DNA from: SURF-13 sp041695325
Lineage (GTDB): Bacteria > Pseudomonadota > Gammaproteobacteria > SURF-13
Direction of reading: 5' to 3'
DNA length: 18,156 nt
Assembly (NCBI GenBank): GCA_041695325.1
Contig: JBGFRC010000056.1
Span: 1-18,156 of the forward strand
Numbering within the stretch: position 1 is the stretch's first letter; every line of letters begins with the position of its first letter. Position numbers and translations under genes: made by a program. The notes below the pieces were generated by a model, which saw only the letters and a list, made by a program, of their open reading frames with translations, searched no databases and was not told where the DNA came from. Below are positions 13,826-18,156 of the stretch, in pieces.

Positions 13826-14346
13826 CGCGCGCGCCCTCGCCGCAGACCGCGCGCGCCGGGGACGCGGGTCAGCGCCTGGCGCGCATAGGCGTGGCACAGC
13901 GCGACCGCGAGCGCGTCGGCGGCGTCGGGCTGGGGCGCGGCGGGCAGGCTGAGCAGGGCGCGCACCATGTGCTGGATTTGCTCCTTGCCGGCGTTGCCCT
14001 TGCCCGCCACGGTCTGCTTGACCATGGCCGGGGTGTATTCGTGCACCGGCCGCGCGTGCAGCACGGCGGCGCAGATCGCCGCGCCGCGCGCCTCGCCCAG
14101 CTTCAGCGCGGAGGAGGCGTTGCGGTGCATGAACACGCGCTCGATGGCGATTTCATCCGGCTGATAGTTGGCGCTCAATTCCACGACGCCGTCGAAGATG
14201 GTTTTTAACCGCGCCGCGAGCGGCACGCGCGCAATGCGCACGCAGCCGCTGGCGATGTAACTGGTTTTCCCCTGCGTCACGTCTATCACTCCGAAGCCGG
14301 TAATGAGCGAGCCAGGATCTATGCCGAGTATGCGCAGCGGGCCCAC
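13822..14346 (-). CDS. ruvC: Crossover junction endodeoxyribonuclease RuvC
   Basis: 174 residues from GTG 14346. RuvC resolves Holliday junctions by paired nicks. The four acidic residues are present at the expected spacing: Asp10 (LGIDPGS), Glu69 (IAIERVF), Asp141 and Asp144 (PDAADALAVAL). MHRNASSALKLGEARG and QTVAGKGNAGK are conserved. Numbers run three ahead of E. coli (7, 66, 138, 141). AAAGG directly abuts the GTG, while a CTG codon three codons later would have ideal ribosome-site spacing and give exactly the E. coli length, so the true start is unsettled. The Arg-rich tail (RGLRRGRAR) is slightly longer than usual. It lies 18 nt after yebC and overlaps ruvA. Confidence 0.97.
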   Translation of the reverse strand: MGPLRILGIDPGSLITGFGVIDVTQGKTSYIASGCVRIARVPLAARLKTIFDGVVELSANYQPDEIAIERVFMHRNASSALKLGEARGAAICAAVLHARPVHEYTPAMVKQTVAGKGNAGKEQIQHMVRALLSLPAAPQPDAADALAVALCHAYARQALTRVPGARGLRRGRAR

Positions 14347-14364
14347 CTTTAATATGCAATTTTA

Positions 14365-15105
14365 TCACGCCGTCACGACGGATTCGGGCAAATCGGCGTT
14401 GGAGTAAACGCTTTGCACGTCGTCCAGGTCTTCCAGCATGTCCAGCAGCTTCGCCATCTTCTGCGCGTCCTCGCCGCTCACCTCGGCGCTGGTGGAGGCG
14501 CGCAGCGTAACCTCGGCGTGCGCGGGCGCAAGCTGCGCCTTGGTCAGCGCCTGCTTGACCTGCTCGAAGGCGCCGGGCGCGGTGATCACCTCGATGGAGC
14601 CGTCGTCGTTGCTGACGACGTCCTCCGCGCCCGCCTCGGCCGCCACGGCCATGATGCGGTCTTCGTCCGAACCCGGCGCGTAGCTCAGCACGCCGTTCTT
14701 GCTGAACAGATAGCTTACCGAGCCGGAGGTGGCAAGGTTGCCGCCGCACTTGGTGAAGGCGTGGCGCACCTCGGCCACGGTGCGCACGCGATTGTCGGTC
14801 ATGCAATCCACCATCACCGCCGCGCCGCCGGGACCGTAGCCCTCATAGCGCACCTCTTCGTAATTCACTCCTTCCAGCAGGCCCGCGCCGCGCTTCACCG
14901 CGCGCTCAACGGTGTCGCGCGTCATGTTTTGCGCCAGCGCCTTATCTATGGCATGGCGCAGGCGCGGATTGGTGGCCGCGTCGCCTCCGCCCAGGCGCGC
15001 CGCGACCGTGATTTCACGGATCAGCTTGGTGAAAATCTTGCCGCGCTTGGCGTCCTGCGCGTTCTTACGATGCTGGATGTTGGCCCACTTGCTGTGCCCC
15101 GCCAT
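14365..15105 (-). CDS. yebC: YebC/PmpR-family translation or regulatory protein
   Basis: 246 residues. MAGHSKWANIQHRKNAQDAKRG is the unmistakable N-terminus; KLIREITVAAR, RYEGYGPGG and AVMVDCMTDNRVRTVAEVRHAF follow, with acidic domain 3 toward the end (LLDMLEDLDDVQSVYSN). YebC proteins were long called transcription regulators, and some have more recently been linked to relieving ribosome stalling; which applies here cannot be told from sequence. ATG 15105 is preceded by GGAATAAG. The longer reading to 15264 is translated repeat DNA. It heads the ruvCAB run, as in many gammaproteobacteria, and is likely the promoter-proximal gene of the block. Confidence 0.95.
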   Translation of the reverse strand: MAGHSKWANIQHRKNAQDAKRGKIFTKLIREITVAARLGGGDAATNPRLRHAIDKALAQNMTRDTVERAVKRGAGLLEGVNYEEVRYEGYGPGGAAVMVDCMTDNRVRTVAEVRHAFTKCGGNLATSGSVSYLFSKNGVLSYAPGSDEDRIMAVAAEAGAEDVVSNDDGSIEVITAPGAFEQVKQALTKAQLAPAHAEVTLRASTSAEVSGEDAQKMAKLLDMLEDLDDVQSVYSNADLPESVVTA

Positions 15106-15133
15106 AGACTTATTCCGGCTGAAAACCCGGTAA

Positions 15134-15143
15134 TTAGTATAAC
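15134..15143 (-). promoter_or_regulatory. Possible -10 element of the yebC-ruv promoter
   Basis: On the minus strand TATACT (15141-15136) lies 30 bases before the yebC start in an AT-rich patch. No good -35 is seen at 17 bp, where the intergenic repeat begins, so the assignment is tentative. Confidence 0.35.
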
Positions 15144-15159
15144 ACCCGCCTGCGACGTG

Positions 15160-15255
15160 CAGGGATGCACTAGTGTCGCGGGAGGGTCGCTCCCGGCATC
15201 CTGCCTCCCGCGACATTGGTACATCCCTGTACGGCACAGGATGCCGGGAGCGACC
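15160..15255. repeat. Intergenic element of crossing inverted repeats
   Basis: Three perfect arm pairs are interleaved: 8 bp (15160-15167 with 15222-15229), 11 bp TGTCGCGGGAG (15174-15184) with 15205-15215, and 19 bp GGTCGCTCCCGGCATCCTG (15185-15203) with 15237-15255. The 11-bp pair nests inside the 8-bp pair, while the 19-bp pair crosses both, so mutually exclusive folds or a pseudoknot are possible. It sits between the RNase gene end and the yebC promoter, is non-coding, and looks like a REP-type repeat. There is no U-run to make it a classical terminator. Confidence 0.75.
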
Positions 15256-15283
15256 GCCGGGCAAAGAGACAAGGGCTGCTGCC

Positions 15284-16639
15284 TCAGCCCAGCGTTACCT
15301 TCTCCAGATAATCCGGCACGCGCACGCGCCAGCCGAGGCGTTCTTCGATGTGGTGGCGCAGGGCGTCGGCGGCGGCGGGTTCGCCGTGGGTGATGAAGGT
15401 GGCGCGCGGCGCGGCGCGGAAGTGCGCCAGCCAGTCGAGGATTTCCTCGTAATCGGCGTGCGCGGAGAGGTTATCGAGCAACACCACTTCGGCGCGCACC
15501 GGGACGTACTCGCCGAATATCTTGATGTTTTCGGCGCCGTTCAGCAGCGCCGCGCCGCGCGTGCCGCCGGCCTGGAAGCCGGAGAACAGAATGGTGTTGC
15601 GCGCGTCCGGCGCGAAGGCGCTGAGGTGGTGCAGCACGCGCCCGCCGGTGGCCATGCCGCTGGCGGAGATGATGATCATCGGCCCCTGGCGCTGATCCAA
15701 GGCCTTGGATTCCTCCACGCTGTTGACGATGTGCGCCGCGCGGCACATGGCGTCGCACTGCGCGTCAGTCAAGCGGTGCAGCGCGCGGTGCTCGTGGAAG
15801 ATGCGCGTGGCGTCGGCCGCCATCGGGCTGTCCAGAAACACCGGAATGTCGGGAACGGCCTGGGTCGCCTTGAGCAGGTGGATGTAATACAACAGGGTCT
15901 GCGCGCGCCCTACGGCGAAGGAGGGAATCACGATTACGCCGTGACGGGCGACGGTGCGATGAATGACGTCGGCCAGCGCAATTTGCGGATCGGCGGGATC
16001 GTGGCGGCGGTTGCCGTAGGTGGATTCCATGACCAGGTAGTCCGCGCGCGACACGGCGGCGGGTTCGTGCAGGATGAGGTCGTTGGGGCGGCCGAGATCG
16101 CCGGAAAACAGCAGTGAGACATGGTGGTCTTTTAACAACGCGCAACCCGATCCCAGCATGTGGCCGTTGGGGATCAGGCGCACGTTCACGCTGCCCAGCT
16201 CCACGTCCTTGTTGAACGCAATGGGCGTGAACTGTTGCAGCGCGCGTTGCGCGTCTTCCAGCGTGTACAGCGGCAGCGCCGGGTGATGCTTGGAGGAGCC
16301 GCGCTTGTTGGCGTAACGCGCTTCTTCTTCCTGCAGGTGGCCGCTGTCCGGCAGCAGGACGGCGCTGAGATCCCTGGTCGCCGCGCTGCAATACACCTTG
16401 CCGGCGTAGCCGTTTTTGATCAACAACGGCAGATAGCCGCTGTGGTCTATGTGCGCGTGGGTGAGCACCACGGCGTCCAGCTCTTTGGGGTCAACGGGAA
16501 ACGGCGCGCGGTTTCTCAGGCGCAGGTGCTTGTAGCCCTGAAACAGCCCGCAATCCACCAGTATTTTACTCTTGCCGGCGCCGACCAGGTACTTGGATCC
16601 GGTCACCGTGCCGGTGGCGCCCAAAAACGTGATGTCCAT
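15284..16639 (-). CDS. Metallo-beta-lactamase/beta-CASP family RNase (CPSF/YSH1-like)
   Basis: 451 residues, standard for bacterial CPSF73-like nucleases. The metallo-beta-lactamase domain carries THAHIDHSG (His61, His63, Asp65, His66), NGHMLGSG (His160) and FSGDLGR (Asp181). The beta-CASP domain (about 240-365) includes IPSFAVGRAQTLLYY, FLDSPMA and ISASGMATGGR. The RMMBL end has LSAHADYEE and FITHGEPAA, supplying the late metal and catalytic histidines. All are intact, so a zinc-dependent RNA endo/exonuclease is likely; the target RNA is unknown. No ribosome site precedes ATG 16639, and TATAGA at 16656-16651 on the minus strand could place the transcript start within a few bases of the ATG, i.e. 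nearly leaderless. An FNR box lies 37 bases upstream of the ATG, shared with the divergent hydrolase. Confidence 0.93.
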   Translation of the reverse strand: MDITFLGATGTVTGSKYLVGAGKSKILVDCGLFQGYKHLRLRNRAPFPVDPKELDAVVLTHAHIDHSGYLPLLIKNGYAGKVYCSAATRDLSAVLLPDSGHLQEEEARYANKRGSSKHHPALPLYTLEDAQRALQQFTPIAFNKDVELGSVNVRLIPNGHMLGSGCALLKDHHVSLLFSGDLGRPNDLILHEPAAVSRADYLVMESTYGNRRHDPADPQIALADVIHRTVARHGVIVIPSFAVGRAQTLLYYIHLLKATQAVPDIPVFLDSPMAADATRIFHEHRALHRLTDAQCDAMCRAAHIVNSVEESKALDQRQGPMIIISASGMATGGRVLHHLSAFAPDARNTILFSGFQAGGTRGAALLNGAENIKIFGEYVPVRAEVVLLDNLSAHADYEEILDWLAHFRAAPRATFITHGEPAAADALRHHIEERLGWRVRVPDYLEKVTLG

Positions 16640-16675
16640 GCGGAGGTCATTCTATAGGGCGCTGAATGAAAAAGC

Positions 16676-16689
16676 TTGATCTACATCAA
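16676..16689. promoter_or_regulatory. FNR/Anr-type binding site
   Basis: TTGATCTACATCAA matches the FNR/Anr consensus TTGAT-N4-ATCAA at all ten defined positions. Its centre (16682/16683) lies 41.5 bases before about 16724. A TATGGT hexamer at 16712-16717 has the right spacing from that point, the geometry of a class II FNR-activated promoter for the plus-strand hydrolase. On the other side it lies about 38-42 bases from a likely start of the RNase transcript. The sequence match is certain; activity is inferred. Confidence 0.8.
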
Positions 16690-16712
16690 GGGCCGATTGG
16701 GCCGTTTGTTCT

Positions 16713-17450
16713 ATGGTTACAATCATGACGATAAAGGAATCCGGTACCCAGGCGCACTATCCCAGGCTCGACGAGCCGGAAGAATATCGGGTGCGCATAC
16801 CCGCGGGCGATGTCACGCTGGAAGGCAATCTGCATTTGACTCCGAATGCAGGCGGCATCGTGGTGTTCGCGCACGGCAGCGGCAGCAGCCGCCACAGCCC
16901 GCGCAACCGTTTCGTGGCGCGGCATCTGCAAGAGGTGGGGTTGGCCACCTTGCTGTTCGATCTCCTGACCAGCGACGAGGAGTTCGCCGAGCGCGCCACC
17001 GGGCATTTGCGCTTTGACATCAAGATGCTCGCCGGGCGGCTCGCGCAAGTGACCGATTGGTTGCAGCAGCAGCCACAGACGCGCGCGCTCAAGATCGGCT
17101 ATTTCGGCGCTAGCACCGGCGCCGCCGCGGCCCTGGTGGCGGCGGCGGAACATCCGCGCGGCGTGAGCGCCATCGTGTCGCGCGGTGGACGGCCCGATCT
17201 GGCCGGGTCCGCACTGGCGCGGGTCAAGGCGCCGACGTTGCTCCTGGTGGGCGGGGAGGACGCCGTGGTGATTGATCTCAACCAGAAAGCGTTTGAGCAA
17301 TTGCAGGTGGAGAAAAATCTGCAAATCATCCCCGGCGCCACGCATCTGTTTGAAGAGCCGGGCGCGCTGGAGGAGGTGGCGGACCTGGCGCGGCAGTGGT
17401 TTGAGCACTACCTCGCCCCCGGCGTTCCGCCGGCACGCAAGGCGCGCTGA
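16713..17450 (+). CDS. Dienelactone-hydrolase-like alpha/beta hydrolase
   Basis: 245 residues from ATG 16713; ATG 16725 (241) or GTG 16791 (219) are alternatives. Alpha/beta-hydrolase landmarks, in 245-residue numbering, are the oxyanion turn FAHGSGSSRHSPRN (52-65), nucleophile Ser134 in GYFGASTGAAAAL, Asp183 in LVGGEDAVV and His211 in PGATHLFEEPG. The HGSGSSRHSPRN signature defines a subfamily often found alone or fused to phosphoribosyltransferases in low-oxygen and stress gene groups; the substrate is unknown. GTG 16791 has GGAAGAA just upstream and begins MRIPAGDVTLEG, where conserved sequence starts. If the FNR-dependent transcript begins near 16724, ATG 16713 would not be transcribed. 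No signal peptide is seen, so it is probably cytoplasmic. Confidence 0.88.
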   Translation: MVTIMTIKESGTQAHYPRLDEPEEYRVRIPAGDVTLEGNLHLTPNAGGIVVFAHGSGSSRHSPRNRFVARHLQEVGLATLLFDLLTSDEEFAERATGHLRFDIKMLAGRLAQVTDWLQQQPQTRALKIGYFGASTGAAAALVAAAEHPRGVSAIVSRGGRPDLAGSALARVKAPTLLLVGGEDAVVIDLNQKAFEQLQVEKNLQIIPGATHLFEEPGALEEVADLARQWFEHYLAPGVPPARKAR

Positions 17451-17565
17451 CTCAAAACATCTTATGGCGTATGCCGTGCATGAAATGTGTCATGCGGGGC
17501 GCAGTACGTCCGGGTGTTATGCTCGGCGGATGCGCCGGCCAGACAGTCAAGCTTTAAAAAGTTAC
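17451..17565. other. Intergenic stretch, no supported gene
   Basis: Between the hydrolase stop and the hairpin element I see no convincing gene. A 38-codon reading from ATG 17464 runs into the element and stops at 17580; its composition resembles no family I know. GCATGA/TCATGC around 17478-17495 is a short inverted repeat without a U-run. Confidence 0.5.
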
Positions 17566-17806
17566 CTAGCAGGCTGTTGAGAAACAGCCTGCGTGCGGTG
17601 CAGGGGCGAGCAGCACTGCTGCGAGCGGGCAAGCCAAGGATGGCTTGCCCTGGCCTTGCAAGCGAAGCAGGATGCGAGAGCGCCGCAGGCACCGCCATTT
17701 TTCAAGCACGCTTTATGTGCTTGAAAAATGGCGCAAAGCGAAAATGACACTGTTCACTTTGCGAGTTGAAAAAGCCCATGGAAGGGCTTTTTCAACAACC
17801 TGTTAG
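17566..17806. mobile_element. MITE-like non-coding element with imperfect terminal inverted repeats
   Basis: About 241 bases bounded by CTAGCAGGCTGTTGAGAAA on the left and the complement of CTAACAGGTTGTTGAAAAA on the right (16 of 19 match). The interior is nearly all hairpins: 10-bp stem 17569-17592, 10-bp stem 17627-17650 (GGGCAAGCCA/TGGCTTGCCC), 17-bp stem 17693-17733, 7-bp stem 17732-17763 and 13-bp stem 17765-17796 (GTTGAAAAAGCCC). There is no coding frame of substance. A target-site duplication is not clear (possibly TAG/TTAG). The size, ends and lack of coding fit a miniature element moved by a transposase elsewhere; a structured RNA is the alternative. The left 25 bases recur at 760-784. 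Confidence 0.65.
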
Positions 17807-17847
17807 ACAAGGCAAGCGAAGCCTCCCGACCAATCCTCCATGATGAC

Positions 17848-17965
17848 AAGGGTTCAATGATCCAATCAACCTACTTAATGGCTATGGGAGGCAGGGAACG
17901 GGCTCCTTTAAGGGTTCATTGACCCAGTATTAATGGGTAACTCCCATTTGTATGAACTTTATAAT
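17848..17965 (+). promoter_or_regulatory. Putative promoter and repeated sites upstream of the DUF3617 gene
   Basis: TATAAT (17960-17965) is a consensus -10, 26 bases before the start codon. AATGGGTAACTCCCATT (17932-17948), a 6-bp inverted repeat, covers the expected -35 area and could be an operator. AAGGGTTCAATGATCC (17848-17863) and AAGGGTTCATTGACCC (17910-17925) are near-identical direct repeats (14 of 16). No good -35 is visible, consistent with an activator or repressor site, but this is speculative. Confidence 0.4.
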
Positions 17966-17990
17966 ATATATTCTTAGTGGGAGAAAGAAA

Positions 17991-18156
17991 ATGTTTATCA
18001 AATCGATATTTGCAATATTGATTATTATTTCTTTTTTATACCCGTCGCTCTCTTTTGCAGAGCCGGACATGCGTGAGGGGCTGTGGGAAATCACGGTAAA
18101 AATGGATATGCCGGGCATGCCAATGCAGATGCCTCCTATGACGCATACCCAGTGCA
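17991..18156 (+). CDS. DUF3617-type exported protein (N-terminal part)
   Basis: Open from ATG 17991 to the window edge (55 codons). GGGAGAAAG lies just upstream as ribosome site. The first 23 residues (MFIKSIFAILIIISF... ending SLSFA) form a signal peptide with a likely cut before EPDMREG. The mature start, GLWEITVKMDMPGMPMQMPP followed by THTQC, is the recognisable beginning of the DUF3617 family: small periplasmic proteins of unknown function with a Met/Pro-rich early segment and conserved cysteines. The gene is much richer in A and T than the rest of the window, especially in the signal-peptide codons, which may mean different ancestry or only low-complexity leader sequence. The protein continues outside the window. 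Confidence 0.8.
   Translation, partial: MFIKSIFAILIIISFLYPSLSFAEPDMREGLWEITVKMDMPGMPMQMPPMTHTQC

Noticed and set aside
13826..13897. N-terminal extension of RuvA
   Set aside because: It is the out-of-frame end of ruvC; ATGA overlap and family length fix the start at 13825.
15106..15264. N-terminal extension of YebC
   Set aside because: The added residues are translated repeat DNA and MAGHSKW is the invariant family start.
14413..15393. 326-codon plus-strand frame across yebC and the repeat
   Set aside because: Antisense to yebC and runs through non-coding inverted repeats; no family likeness.
17464..17580. 38-codon small protein before the hairpin element
   Set aside because: No ribosome site, no family, and its end lies inside the element's terminal repeat.

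Overview
The window reads as a chromosomal segment of a GC-rich gammaproteobacterium. Two gene orders support this. The first is gpmI diverging from a yibN-grxC-secB-gpsA run. The second is yebC-ruvC-ruvA-ruvB-ybgC-tolQ-tolR-tolA-tolB-pal-cpoB-queE-queC-tRNA-Lys, the order I know from Pseudomonas-type genomes. Codon use looks uniformly GC-rich, apart from the AT-rich last 200 bases. I cannot name genus or species; a sulfur-oxidiser or Chromatiales-like lineage is only a guess.

Layout. 1-682 (minus) is the N-terminal part of phosphoglycerate mutase GpmI, cut by the window edge. 879-3115 (plus) is a compact run: membrane-anchored rhodanese, glutaredoxin 3, SecB and GpsA. Directly after GpsA, in the same frame, is the orphan tail of a Fis/NtrC-type helix-turn-helix protein (3116-3250). 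3267-4747 (minus) is a two-gene unit of an LsrG-like monooxygenase-fold protein and an iron-type alcohol dehydrogenase. 4788-5219 is a truncated and internally deleted tyrosine integrase abutting tRNA-Lys(UUU) at 5233-5308, which looks like the scar of a lost genomic island. 5309-5519 holds palindromes.

5520-15105 (minus, transcribed from right to left) is a long housekeeping block: yebC, the RuvC/RuvA/RuvB Holliday-junction machinery, the Tol-Pal envelope system with YbgC and CpoB, and QueE/QueC of 7-deazaguanine (preQ0) synthesis. Many junctions are 0-4 nt or overlapping (TGATG, ATGA, TAAATG), indicating strong translational coupling. 15160-15255 is an intergenic element of crossing inverted repeats.

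15284-16639 (minus) is a beta-CASP metallo-beta-lactamase RNase, divergent from an alpha/beta hydrolase (16713-17450, plus). A perfect FNR/Anr box (TTGATCTACATCAA, 16676-16689) lies between them, so low-oxygen control of one or both genes is likely. 17566-17806 is a non-coding MITE-like element made almost entirely of hairpins. Its left 25 bases recur exactly, in reverse complement, at 760-784. The window ends in the start of a DUF3617-type secreted protein (17991 onward).

I did not find a convincing new multi-gene system. The items most worth a second look are the FNR-boxed RNase/hydrolase pair, the hairpin element and its solo end, the integrase scar at tRNA-Lys, the helix-turn-helix remnant behind gpsA, and the LsrG-like/iron-ADH pair.
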